Under the pieces are notes generated by a model that did not search any database, was not told the DNA's origin, and saw only the letters and a list, made by a program, of their open reading frames with translations. Shown here piece after piece: positions 53,030 through 62,779 of a stretch of DNA of 64,000 nucleotides. This DNA is from Actinomycetales bacterium (GTDB lineage Bacteria > Actinomycetota > Actinomycetes > Actinomycetales > Microbacteriaceae), in the NCBI GenBank assembly GCA_017308515.1, contig JAFKEN010000006.1, positions 230,479-294,478 of the forward strand, in the 5' to 3' direction. The translations under genes and the position numbers were made by a program. Each line of letters opens with the position of its first letter. Within the stretch, counting starts at the first letter, position 1.

Positions 53030-53697
53030 CGGGGTGCGTCGAGGCGGAAGCCGACGCCGCGCACCGAGCGGATCCAGTCGGGGTCGCCGAGCTTGCGGCG
53101 GATCGCGGCGACGTGCGCGTCGAGCGTCTTGCTCGCGCCGTACCACTCGGTCTTCCAGACGTCGCGCAGGATGTCGGGCCGGCGCAGCACCGCGCCCGCG
53201 TCGTCGGCGAGGTAGAGCAGCAGGTCGAACTCGGTGGGGGTGAAGTGCAGCTCCTCGCCGGCGAGCGTCACGCGGCGCGCGCGCGGGTCGATCTCGAGCG
53301 GGCCGACCGCGCGCACCCCCTCCGTCGCGCCGGGGCTCGCGGTGGTGCGCCGCAGCAGGGCCCGGATGCGCGCCTGCAGCTCGCGCATGCCGAACGGCTT
53401 CGTCAGGTAGTCGTCGGCGCCGAGTTCGAGCGCGATCACGCGGTCGGCCTCCTCGCCGCGCGCGCTCAGCACGATGATCGGGGTGGCGCCGCGGCCGCGC
53501 AGCTCGCGGCACACCTCGAGCCCGTCCCGGTCGGGCAGGCCCAGGTCGAGCAGCACCAGGTCGGGCGCGAAGCTCGCCGCGGCGGCGAGGCCGGTGGTGG
53601 CGTCGCGCGCGTGCTGCACGGTCGTGCTGGGCGTCTCGAGCGCATCCACGACGCCGGCCGCGACTGACGGGTCGTCTTCGATCAGCAGGATGCGCAT
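53026..53697 (-). CDS. OmpR/PhoB-family response regulator
   Basis: A 223-residue response regulator. The receiver domain starts MRILLIEDDPSVAAGVV, with the phospho-Asp in VLLDLGLPDRDGLE, and ADDYLTKPFGMRELQARIRALLRR closes it with the conserved Lys. The winged helix contains LHFTPTEFDLLLYLADDAGAVLRRPDILRDVWKTEWYGASKTLDAHVAAIRRKLGDPDWIRSVRGVGFRL. It is divergent from an exported protein gene; the CTTNGAN repeats between them are its likely binding sites. A weak -10 (CACAAT) lies 6 nt before the ATG. Confidence 0.93.
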   Translation of the reverse strand: MRILLIEDDPSVAAGVVDALETPSTTVQHARDATTGLAAAASFAPDLVLLDLGLPDRDGLEVCRELRGRGATPIIVLSARGEEADRVIALELGADDYLTKPFGMRELQARIRALLRRTTASPGATEGVRAVGPLEIDPRARRVTLAGEELHFTPTEFDLLLYLADDAGAVLRRPDILRDVWKTEWYGASKTLDAHVAAIRRKLGDPDWIRSVRGVGFRLDAPR

Positions 53698-53703
53698 GCC
53701 GTC

Positions 53704-53709
53704 ATTGTG
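53704..53709 (-). promoter_or_regulatory. Possible leaderless -10 box, response regulator
   Basis: On the minus strand CACAAT ends 6 nt before the ATG at 53697. It keeps A2 and T6 only. Confidence 0.35.
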
Positions 53710-53736
53710 GCCGCGTCGGCCGGGCGGCGGCGGGAC

Positions 53737-53792
53737 CTTGGACGGATCTTCGACCTCGGCGGGGCGGCCCTTCGAGCTCGCCCGCGTACCGT
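53737..53792 (+). promoter_or_regulatory. Matched promoter with three phased CTTNGAN sites
   Basis: CTTGGAC (53737), CTTCGAC (53748) and CTTCGAG (53770) have the same 11/22-bp spacing as the sites at 47516-47555. The -10 TACCGT (53787-53792) is again 50 nt from the first heptamer and ends 7 nt before the ATG at 53800. The sites also lie upstream of the divergent response regulator gene, allowing autoregulation. Confidence 0.7.
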
Positions 53793-53799
53793 GGACGCC

Positions 53800-54168
53800 A
53801 TGATCGCCCCCCGCCTCCTGGTGGCCGGCACCGTGGCCGCCGCCCTCGTGCTGGCCGGAGCCGCGATGGCCGTCAACGCCGCGACCCTCGGCTCGGTGCC
53901 GAACCCGCCGATCGGCGACGCCCCCAACGTGCTCGTGCCCACCCCGAGCGGATCGCCCGCGCCCGACGCGACGCGCACCCCCGAGCCGAGCGCGACCCCG
54001 ACGGCCACCGCCTCCTCGGGCCCCGACGACGCCGTCGAGTCGGGGGATGACGACGGCCCCGCCTCCTCGCCGACGCCCTCCCCGACCCGCAGCGACGACC
54101 GCGGCTCGGACTCGCACGACGACGAGCACGAGAGAGACGAACACGAGGACGACCACGACGACGACTGA
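53800..54168 (+). CDS. Exported protein with Pro/Thr stalk and His/Asp/Glu tail
   Basis: 122 residues: a hydrophobic N-terminus LLVAGTVAAALVLAGAAMAVNAA (signal peptide or anchor), a Pro/Ser/Thr-rich stalk (residues about 35-75), and an extremely acidic, His-dotted tail SHDDEHERDEHEDDHDDD (residues 105-122). The tail closely resembles that of the exported protein at 47629, and both genes share the same promoter architecture. A metal-binding or scavenging function is an inference from composition. No family is recognised. Confidence 0.75.
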   Translation: MIAPRLLVAGTVAAALVLAGAAMAVNAATLGSVPNPPIGDAPNVLVPTPSGSPAPDATRTPEPSATPTATASSGPDDAVESGDDDGPASSPTPSPTRSDDRGSDSHDDEHERDEHEDDHDDD

Positions 54169-54212
54169 TCGCCGCGCGTCGTAACACTCAGCGCCCGCCG
54201 CGCCGCGCGCCC

Positions 54213-54218
54213 TAGCCT
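54213..54218 (+). promoter_or_regulatory. Leaderless -10 box, cysK
   Basis: TAGCCT ends 6 nt (GTGACC) before the ATG at 54225. Confidence 0.6.
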
Positions 54219-54224
54219 GTGACC

Positions 54225-55160
54225 ATGGCCGCGATCCACGACTCCATCACCTCCGCCTTCGGCACGACGCCGCTCGTCAAGCTGAACCGCGTGACCGACG
54301 GCGCGGGCGCCACGGTGCTCGCGAAGCTCGAGTTCTACAACCCCTCGGCGAGCGTGAAGGACCGCCTCGGCATCGCGATCGTCGATGCCGCCGAGAAGTC
54401 GGGGGAGCTGAAGCCGGGCGGCACGATCGTCGAGGGCACGAGCGGCAACACCGGCATCGCGCTGGCGATGGTCGGCGCGGCGCGCGGGTACAAGGTGATC
54501 CTCACGATGCCCGAGACGATGTCGAAGGAGCGGCGCGCGCTGCTCAAGGCCTACGGGGCGGAGCTCGTGCTGACCCCCGGATCCGAGGGGATGAAGGGCG
54601 CGGTCGGCAAGGCGGAGGAGATCGCCGCCGCGACCGAGGACGCCGTGCTCGCGAAGCAGTTCGCCAATGCGGCCAACCCGGCCATCCACTACGCGACCAC
54701 CGGCCCGGAGATCTGGGCCGACACCGACGGCGCCGTCGACATCTTCGTCTCCGGCGTCGGCACCGGCGGCACCATCTCGGGCACCGGCAGGTACCTCAAG
54801 GAGCAGAAGGCCGACCTGAAGGTCGTCGCCGTCGAGCCCGAGGAGTCGCCGATCCTCAACGGCGGCCAGCCCGGCCCGCACAAGATCCAGGGCATCGGGG
54901 CGAACTTCGTGCCCGAGATCCTCGACCGCGAGATCTACGACGAGGTGTTCGACGTCAACATCGACCAGTCGGTCGCGATGGCGCGTCGCCTGGGCACCGA
55001 GGAGGGCATCCTCGGGGGCATCTCCTCGGGCGCTACGGTGCACGCCGCGGTCGAGCTCGCGAAGCGCCCCGAGAACGCCGGCAAGGTGATCGTCGTGATC
55101 GTCGCCAGCTACGGCGAGCGCTATCTCTCGAGCGTGCTCTACGAGGGGATCGTCGACTGA
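54225..55160 (+). CDS. cysK: Cysteine synthase A (O-acetylserine sulfhydrylase)
   Basis: A 311-residue PLP enzyme making cysteine from O-acetylserine and sulfide. It has TPLVKLNRV near residue 17, [19 protein letters not shown] with the PLP lysine (SVKDR), [30 protein letters not shown] and [14 protein letters not shown]. The C-terminal [17 protein letters not shown] fits CysK, whose C-terminal Ile-containing tail faces the CysE partner in related systems. The ATG fits promoter spacing better than the GTG at 54219. The cysE gene follows after 27 bp. Confidence 0.96.
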   Translation: MAAIHDSITSAFGTTPLVKLNRVTDGAGATVLAKLEFYNPSASVKDRLGIAIVDAAEKSGELKPGGTIVEGTSGNTGIALAMVGAARGYKVILTMPETMSKERRALLKAYGAELVLTPGSEGMKGAVGKAEEIAAATEDAVLAKQFANAANPAIHYATTGPEIWADTDGAVDIFVSGVGTGGTISGTGRYLKEQKADLKVVAVEPEESPILNGGQPGPHKIQGIGANFVPEILDREIYDEVFDVNIDQSVAMARRLGTEEGILGGISSGATVHAAVELAKRPENAGKVIVVIVASYGERYLSSVLYEGIVD

Positions 55161-55187
55161 GCCCGCGGCTCGCTCGACCCTGCTGAC

Positions 55188-55730
55188 GTGCCCCTCCGCG
55201 AAGACCTCGCGACCGCGCGGCGCCGCGACCCGGCCGCGCGCGGCGGCTTCGAGATCTGGCTCACCTACTCCGGCCTGCACGCCATCTGGGGCTACCGGCT
55301 GGCGCATCGGCTCTGGCGCGCCCGGCTGAAGCTGCTCGCGCGCGTCGTCTCGCAGTACACCCGGTTCCTCACCGGCATCGAGATCCACCCCGGCGCGACG
55401 ATCGGCCGGCGCTTCTTCATCGACCACGGCATGGGCGTGGTAATCGGCGAGACCGCCGAGATCGGCGACGACGTCATGCTCTACCACGGCGTGACGCTCG
55501 GCGGGGTCTCGGGCGACAAGGTGAAGCGCCACCCGACCCTCGGCGACCGCGTCGTCGTGGGGGCGGGGGCGGCGCTGCTGGGCCCGATCACGATCGGCGA
55601 CGACTCCGTCGTCGGGGCGAACGCGGTGGTGCGGGTGGATGCCCCGCCTCACTCCCTGCTCGTCGGCGTGCCCGCCTCGCCCCGCCCGCAGAAGCGCGCG
55701 ACCGCGGCCTCGTTCGACTACGCGATCTGA
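55188..55730 (+). CDS. cysE: Serine O-acetyltransferase
   Basis: A 180-residue serine acetyltransferase of the short EpsC/CysE kind: serine + acetyl-CoA to O-acetylserine, the substrate of the CysK encoded just upstream. It contains [24 protein letters not shown], then the left-handed beta helix [44 protein letters not shown] with the catalytic Asp/His (DHGMG), and [24 protein letters not shown]. The N-terminal helical domain of the long enterobacterial form is reduced. The GTG start has no strong Shine-Dalgarno. Confidence 0.95.
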   Translation: MPLREDLATARRRDPAARGGFEIWLTYSGLHAIWGYRLAHRLWRARLKLLARVVSQYTRFLTGIEIHPGATIGRRFFIDHGMGVVIGETAEIGDDVMLYHGVTLGGVSGDKVKRHPTLGDRVVVGAGAALLGPITIGDDSVVGANAVVRVDAPPHSLLVGVPASPRPQKRATAASFDYAI

Positions 55731-55754
55731 CGCGCGGACCGGGTTCGCCCCGCG

Positions 55755-56627
55755 TCAGCGCACCGCGAGCAGCCCCGCCGCGACCAGCGCGAGGGCGAGC
55801 CCGATCCACTGCACGGGGGCGACGCGCTCCTTGTGCACGATCGCCGCGAGCAGGATCGTGCCGGCCGGGTAGAGCGCGATGAGCACCGACATGACGGTGA
55901 GCTGCCCGATCGCGAGGCCGTAGAGGATGAGCCCGTTCGCGAGCGGATCCGTCAGCCCGGCACCGACCGCGGACGCGAGCGAGCGGCGATCCGGGCGGGG
56001 CGCGACCTCGCCGCGCGCACGGCGGCGCAGCATCCAGATGCCGGCGATCGCGCCGAGCAGCACGACCCCGACGACGCGGTTGCCGACGACGGGCTGCACG
56101 AAGGAGTCGTCGGGCGCGGCATCCAGCAGGATCACGAACACCCCGATGAGCACGCCCGACGCGGTCGCGAGAGCGAGGCCTGCGGGCCGCGGGCGCACGG
56201 CGCCCTCGCCGGGAATGAAGCCGACGAGCACGACCGCGACGAGCGCGAGGGCGAGCCCGACGAGCTGCCAGGGCCCGAGGCGCTCGCCGTGCGCGAAACC
56301 CCACGCCATCGGCACGATCGCCGAGAGCACCGCGGTCAGCGGCGACAGGATCGACATCGGCCCGATCGCGAGCGCCGCGTAGAGCAGCAGGATCGCGAGC
56401 GATCCGGCGAGCGAGCTCACCCCGCCCAGCAGCAGGGCCTCGGCGCTCCAGCTCTGACCGAACCAGAGGATCGACCCGAGCGTCACGAGGGTCACGATCA
56501 CGAGCCCGGTGGCGGTCGCGATCGCGGTGGCGACGGGGGCGCCGAGGCGGCGGGAGGCGGTTCCGCCGAGGAAGTCGGCGGCGCCGTAGCTGAGCGCGGC
56601 GACGAGGCCGACGACCGCGGTGATCAC
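55755..56627 (-). CDS. EamA/DMT-family transporter
   Basis: A 290-residue drug/metabolite exporter with ten helices in two repeats of five. The EamA landmarks are [30 protein letters not shown] in the first half and [55 protein letters not shown] in the second. It would export an unidentified metabolite. GTG start with TAGCGT ending 6 nt before it. It is convergent with cysE and divergent from recQ. Confidence 0.88.
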   Translation of the reverse strand: MITAVVGLVAALSYGAADFLGGTASRRLGAPVATAIATATGLVIVTLVTLGSILWFGQSWSAEALLLGGVSSLAGSLAILLLYAALAIGPMSILSPLTAVLSAIVPMAWGFAHGERLGPWQLVGLALALVAVVLVGFIPGEGAVRPRPAGLALATASGVLIGVFVILLDAAPDDSFVQPVVGNRVVGVVLLGAIAGIWMLRRRARGEVAPRPDRRSLASAVGAGLTDPLANGLILYGLAIGQLTVMSVLIALYPAGTILLAAIVHKERVAPVQWIGLALALVAAGLLAVR

Positions 56628-56633
56628 CTCCCC

Positions 56634-56639
56634 ACGCTA
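56634..56639 (-). promoter_or_regulatory. Leaderless -10 box, EamA transporter gene
   Basis: On the minus strand TAGCGT ends 6 nt (GGGGAG) before the GTG at 56627. The spacer is also purine-rich enough to act as a Shine-Dalgarno. Confidence 0.5.
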
Positions 56640-56699
56640 CTGAGCACCGGCGTCGTCCCGAGACGCGGACCGGGCCCGGTGCCCGTCGGGCGGCCCGGC

Positions 56700-56705
56700 T
56701 ACCGT
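56700..56705 (+). promoter_or_regulatory. Leaderless -10 box, recQ
   Basis: TACCGT ends 6 nt (GGACCC) before the ATG at 56712. Confidence 0.6.
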
Positions 56706-56711
56706 GGACCC

Positions 56712-58673
<1,962 letters not shown>

Positions 58674-58717
58674 GCGCGCGCTCGTTCACCGCTCCCGGCC
58701 GGCCTCGGGCGCCGGTC

Positions 58718-59440
58718 TCACATCGCCTCTTTGACTCCGCGGGAGATGAGCAGCGCGTTCACCGGGTAGGCGACCGCGAAGCCCGCGAGCATCGCGAGCT
58801 GCATCGCGAACCAGAACTCGGGATCCGCGGCCCCGGCACGCCCCCCGGCGATGGCCGGGAACACGAGGAACTGGGCGATCGCCATGAGCCCGAACATGCC
58901 GACCTGCCAGGCCGTGATCGACGCCGTGTCGGCCTTCACCGCGGCGAGCAGGGTGCTGCCACGGGATCCGTCGCGATGCGGAGCGATCGCCGCGTACTGG
59001 AGCGCGATGCCGATCCCGAAGGCGAGCACGAAGTCGATCACCCAGACCGCGAACAGGCGGTCGGTGAACAGCCAGCCGAGCCCGCCGACGACCGCGAGGG
59101 CGGGGAGCGCCGCGAGCAGCGACTCCGCGACCAAGTCGCCGAGCGAGCAGCCCGCACCGCAGTGGCTCGTCGAGACGGCGATCGAGGCCCAGCGCGGGGT
59201 CGGGCGTCGCGCGTCGTCGTCGCCCCGGCGGGGCGCGCGGCCGTAGCGCGCGTAGAGCACCAGCCAGGGGACGCCCCCGAACAACGCCACCACCGGCCAG
59301 ACCAGCCGCATGACCGCCATGCGCGACGGCCGCCGGATCACGTCGATCGCGATCGCGACCGCGCAGGCCCCCGCGACGGCGAGCGAGACGATCGCGACGA
59401 CGGTCAGCGCGACGGGGAAGTGCGGTTCCACACCGACCAC
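58718..59440 (-). CDS. DUF4396 membrane protein
   Basis: A 240-residue protein with six helices: two at the N-terminus, a cytoplasmic basic loop, then four more preceded by STSHCGAGCSLGDLVAE, the Ser-His-Cys-x3-Cys motif typical of DUF4396. That motif may bind a metal; the function is not established. The GTG at 59440 gives the fullest N-terminus, but another in-frame GTG (59431) lies close by. It sits 67 bp downstream of the DHA2 exporter gene on the same strand. Confidence 0.75.
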   Translation of the reverse strand: MVGVEPHFPVALTVVAIVSLAVAGACAVAIAIDVIRRPSRMAVMRLVWPVVALFGGVPWLVLYARYGRAPRRGDDDARRPTPRWASIAVSTSHCGAGCSLGDLVAESLLAALPALAVVGGLGWLFTDRLFAVWVIDFVLAFGIGIALQYAAIAPHRDGSRGSTLLAAVKADTASITAWQVGMFGLMAIAQFLVFPAIAGGRAGAADPEFWFAMQLAMLAGFAVAYPVNALLISRGVKEAM

Positions 59441-59507
59441 GGTGCCGCGGCCGCGGCGGCGGCCGCCAGGGATGCCAGCCAGCTCCCAGGGGACCGCCGC
59501 CGACGCG

Positions 59508-61046
59508 TCAGTGCGCGATGACCGGCTCGTCGCTCGGCTCGGCCGAGCCCTCCGGCGCCGCGCCGCGCCGGCTCACGTGCGCGAGCGACAGCCCCTGCCC
59601 GCGGCGGCGGAACAGCAGGGCGAGCAGCACCGCGCCGGCGCCGAACAGCGCCGCGCTGCACCAGTAGGCGACGTTGTAGCTGTGGATCGCGGCCTCGGCG
59701 GCGATCGCGGGGGTGGGGGGCTGGTGATCCGCGAGGTAGTCGGTGAGCGCGTTCGCCGCGAGGGTGTTGAGCAGGGCCGTGCCGATCGACCCGCCGACCT
59801 GCTGGCTCGTGTTCGCCATCGCGGAGGCGACTCCCGCGAACTGCCGGTCGACGCCGAGTGCCGCGCCCTGGAACGCGGCGGGCATCGTCGAGCCCATGCC
59901 GAACCCGATGATCATGAGCGGCGGCATGATGTCGAGCGCGTACTGGCTGTCGAGGTCGAGGTGCGTGAGATAGATCATGCCGATCGTCAGCACGGTGAGC
60001 CCGAAGGGCACCATGATCTTCGGCCCCAGGCGCGGGATCAGCACGTTGGTGCCGAGCTGCGCGGCGATCACGAGCATGATGATGAGCGGCAGGAACCCGA
60101 CGCCGGTCTGGATCGGCGTGTAGCCCAGCGAGACCTGCACGTAGTAGGTCACGAAGAGGAACACCCCGAACATGCCGGCGCTCGCGATCGCGAGCGTCAG
60201 GTACGAGCCGGCCCGGTTGCGGTCGCGCAGGATCGACAGCGGCAGCAGGGGGTGCGCGGCGCGGGTCTGCCAGAACGCGAACGCCGCCAGCATGACGGCC
60301 GCCGCGATGAGCGAGCCCCAGCACCACACCGAGTCCCAGCCGTCGGTCTCGGCGCGGGAGAACCCGAACACGATGAGGAACAGCCCCGCCGAGGCGAGCA
60401 CCGTGCCGGGGAGGTCGAGCCGCGGTCGGGGGCCGTGGCGGTGCAGGGCCGGCACGAGCACGAGGGCGCCGAGGATCGCGAGCACCGCGATCGGGATGTT
60501 GACGTAGAGGTTCCAGCGCCAGTCGAGGTTCTCGGTGAGGACGCCGCCCAGCAGCAGGCCGATCGCGCCCCCGGCGCCGGCGATCGCGCCGAAGACCCCG
60601 AAGGCGCGGGCGCGCTCCTTGGGGATCGTGAAGGTCGTCGTGAGCACGGCGAGGGCGGTGGGCGCCAGCAGCGCCCCGAACGCGCCCTGGGCCGCGCGCG
60701 CCGCGACGAGCCACTCGAACGACTGCGCGGCGCCGCCGAGGGCGGACGCGCCGGCGAAGCCGATGAGCCCGATCACGAACGCGACCTTGCGGCCGATGAG
60801 GTCGGAGAGCCGGCCGCCCAGCAGCAGGAGGCTGCCGAAGGCGAGGGCGTAGGCGGTGATGACCCACTGCCGGTCGCCGTCGGAGAAGCCGAGGTCGGCC
60901 TGCGCGGAGGGCAGCGCGATGTTCACGATGGTGTTGTCGAGCACGACCATGAGCTGGGCGAGGCCGACGACGGAGAGGGTGAGCCAGCGCCGCGAGGCGG
61001 GCGCGGCGGCCGTGTCGGGGGCGGCGGCCGCATCGGGAGACGTCAT
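59508..61046 (-). CDS. MFS drug exporter, DHA2 family
   Basis: A 512-residue exporter with the 14-helix DHA2 plan. The N-terminal LAQLMVVLDNTIVNIALPSAQADLGFS is motif D1, LLLGGRLSDLIGRKVAFVIGLIGF is motif A, and GGAIGLLLGGVLTENLDWRWNLYVNIPIAVL is motif C (GPxxGG-type) of drug/H+ antiporters. The likely role is multidrug export. It is divergent from a TetR gene with an operator between them. The start ATG lies 7 nt after TAGAGT. Confidence 0.92.
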   Translation of the reverse strand: MTSPDAAAAPDTAAAPASRRWLTLSVVGLAQLMVVLDNTIVNIALPSAQADLGFSDGDRQWVITAYALAFGSLLLLGGRLSDLIGRKVAFVIGLIGFAGASALGGAAQSFEWLVAARAAQGAFGALLAPTALAVLTTTFTIPKERARAFGVFGAIAGAGGAIGLLLGGVLTENLDWRWNLYVNIPIAVLAILGALVLVPALHRHGPRPRLDLPGTVLASAGLFLIVFGFSRAETDGWDSVWCWGSLIAAAVMLAAFAFWQTRAAHPLLPLSILRDRNRAGSYLTLAIASAGMFGVFLFVTYYVQVSLGYTPIQTGVGFLPLIIMLVIAAQLGTNVLIPRLGPKIMVPFGLTVLTIGMIYLTHLDLDSQYALDIMPPLMIIGFGMGSTMPAAFQGAALGVDRQFAGVASAMANTSQQVGGSIGTALLNTLAANALTDYLADHQPPTPAIAAEAAIHSYNVAYWCSAALFGAGAVLLALLFRRRGQGLSLAHVSRRGAAPEGSAEPSDEPVIAH

Positions 61047-61053
61047 GGCGACG

Positions 61054-61112
61054 ACTCTATCCGAAACTTGTCAGTTCCGAGTCCGGCCAGTTCCGGAACT
61101 GTGCGGTAACGT
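61054..61112. promoter_or_regulatory. Divergent exporter/TetR control region
   Basis: It contains TAGAGT (minus strand, 61059-61054) 7 nt before the exporter ATG, a perfect palindrome CAGTTCCGGAACTG (61088-61101), a further half-site TCAGTTCCG (61071-61079), and TAACGT (61107-61112) as the tetR -10. The palindrome overlaps the expected -35 region of tetR, fitting repression of both genes by TetR. Confidence 0.7.
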
Positions 61113-61137
61113 AGGAGGGGAAGGGACGGTGGCCGCG

Positions 61138-61809
61138 ATGACGCAGCTGGAGAGCCCCCCGGCCGGGGCCGCCGCGCTCCCCGAGGGAGCGGAGGGGGCT
61201 GCCGCCGCGCCGCCGGCCGTGCGCCCGGGTCGCCGGCGGGATCCCTCCCGCGACGCCGACATCCTCGCCGCGACCCTCGACGTGCTCGCCGAGGTCGGCT
61301 ACGACGGCATGACGATGGACATGGTCGCCGCACGCGCCCAGGCCGGTAAGGCGACGGTCTACCGGCGCTGGGAGTCGAAGGCCGACCTCGTGATCGACGC
61401 CGTCGCGTGCCTCAAGTCACCGCCTCCCCTCGACGACCTGCCCGACACCGGCTCGCTGCGCGGCGACCTCGTCGCGATGATCCGCACCCCGTCGGTGAAG
61501 GACGCGCAGCGCAAGCTCCGCATCATGACGGGCCTCGTCTCGCTCATCGACCGCGAGCCCGAGCTCGCCGAGACGACCCGCCGTGCGCTCGTCGAACCGC
61601 GCGCCGCCGTCACCCGCGCCCTCCTGCGCCGCGCCGTCGAGCGCGGCGAGGCGCGGCCCGACTGCGACATCGAGACGCTCGCCTCGGTCAGCGCGGCGAT
61701 GGCCTCGTACCGCACCCTCATGCTGCGCAAGCCGGTCGACCGCGAGTTCCTGCTCTCGGTGATCGACGGGGTCATCGTGCCCGCCGCCGTGGGGGCGCCG
61801 GGCCACTAG
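61138..61809 (+). CDS. TetR-family transcriptional regulator
   Basis: A 223-residue regulator. The TetR DNA-binding domain is DADILAATLDVLAEVGYDGMTMDMVAARAQAGKATVYRRWESKADLVIDAV (about residues 40-90), followed by a TetR_C-type ligand domain. The 38-residue N-terminal extension is Ala/Pro-rich. The ATG at 61138 is preceded by AGGAGGGGAAGGGA; an in-frame GTG at 61129 is the alternative start. It is divergent from the DHA2 exporter, which it probably represses until a substrate binds. Confidence 0.92.
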   Translation: MTQLESPPAGAAALPEGAEGAAAAPPAVRPGRRRDPSRDADILAATLDVLAEVGYDGMTMDMVAARAQAGKATVYRRWESKADLVIDAVACLKSPPPLDDLPDTGSLRGDLVAMIRTPSVKDAQRKLRIMTGLVSLIDREPELAETTRRALVEPRAAVTRALLRRAVERGEARPDCDIETLASVSAAMASYRTLMLRKPVDREFLLSVIDGVIVPAAVGAPGH

Positions 61810-61812
61810 CCT
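61807..61812 (+). promoter_or_regulatory. Leaderless -10 box, metallopeptidase gene
   Basis: TAGCCT, sharing its TAG with the tetR stop codon, ends 6 nt before the ATG at 61819. Confidence 0.6.
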
Positions 61813-61818
61813 GAGCGC

Positions 61819-62679
61819 ATGACCTTCCGGGACGACTCCGACATCTCGGGCGGCCGCACCAGCCGTCGCGGCCGCAACGCGGGCATCGCGCTCGGCGCGG
61901 GCGGCGGCGGGCTCGCGCTCATCGTCCTGCTCGTCGGTGCCTTCACCGGTTTCGACCTCTCGCCGCTGCTCGGCACGACCGGCGGCTCGCCGACCGGCAC
62001 GACCCAGGGCGACACCCTCGACCGCTGCGACACCGGATCCGACGCGAACGCCGACATCGACTGCCGCATGAAGGGCGCCTCCGCCGCCCTCGACGCCTAC
62101 TGGTCGCAGGCCGTCGACGGGTACACGAGCACCCAGATCGTGCTCTTCACGGGAGCCGTCGACACCGGCTGCGGCAGCGCCACGAGCTCGGTCGGCCCCT
62201 TCTACTGCCCTCCCGATCAGACCATCTACCTCGACACCGACTTCTACGACGAGCTCAGCACGCGCTTCGGCGCGAGCGGCGGACCGCTCGCCCAGCTCTA
62301 CGTCGTCGCCCACGAGTGGGGCCACCACATCCAGAACATCATCGGGAACATGGACGGCCTCGACCTCAGCACCACCGGTCCGGCGAGCGACGGCGTGCGC
62401 CTCGAGCTGCAGGCAGACTGCTTCGCGGGGGCCTGGGTGGGCTTCGAGTCCGACGGCACCGGCTATCTCGAACCGGTCACGCAGCAGCAGATCGCGGATG
62501 CCCTGAGCGCCGCCGCCGCGGTCGGCGACGACCGCATCCAGAAGGCCACCACCGGCCAGGTCAACCCGGAGGGCTGGACGCACGGGTCGAGCGAGGAGCG
62601 CCAGCGCTGGTTCCTCGCCGGCTACAACGGAGGCCCGCAGGCATGCGACACCTTCGCGGTCGCGGCGTCGGAGTTGTAG
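61819..62679 (+). CDS. Neutral zinc metallopeptidase (YpfJ family)
   Basis: A 286-residue membrane-anchored protease of the putative neutral zinc metallopeptidase family. A short cytoplasmic N-terminus and one helix (residues about 28-48) lead to an extracytoplasmic domain with VDTGCGSATSSVGPFYCPPDQTIYLD, the zinc site VVAHEWGHHIQNI (HExxH), and LELQADCFAGAWVG supplying a third ligand. GYNGGPQACDTF closes the family pattern. Four cysteines in the outer domain suggest disulfides. The substrate is unknown. Confidence 0.92.
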   Translation: MTFRDDSDISGGRTSRRGRNAGIALGAGGGGLALIVLLVGAFTGFDLSPLLGTTGGSPTGTTQGDTLDRCDTGSDANADIDCRMKGASAALDAYWSQAVDGYTSTQIVLFTGAVDTGCGSATSSVGPFYCPPDQTIYLDTDFYDELSTRFGASGGPLAQLYVVAHEWGHHIQNIIGNMDGLDLSTTGPASDGVRLELQADCFAGAWVGFESDGTGYLEPVTQQQIADALSAAAAVGDDRIQKATTGQVNPEGWTHGSSEERQRWFLAGYNGGPQACDTFAVAASEL

Positions 62680-62779
62680 GGGCGCCCGAGCTGGAGCGCG
62701 CCGCGCTGTCAGCCACTCGGGCCGGAGATCGCGAGCCCACCGCGGCGATCGCCCGGCGCAATTCAGGAAATCCGCCCGT

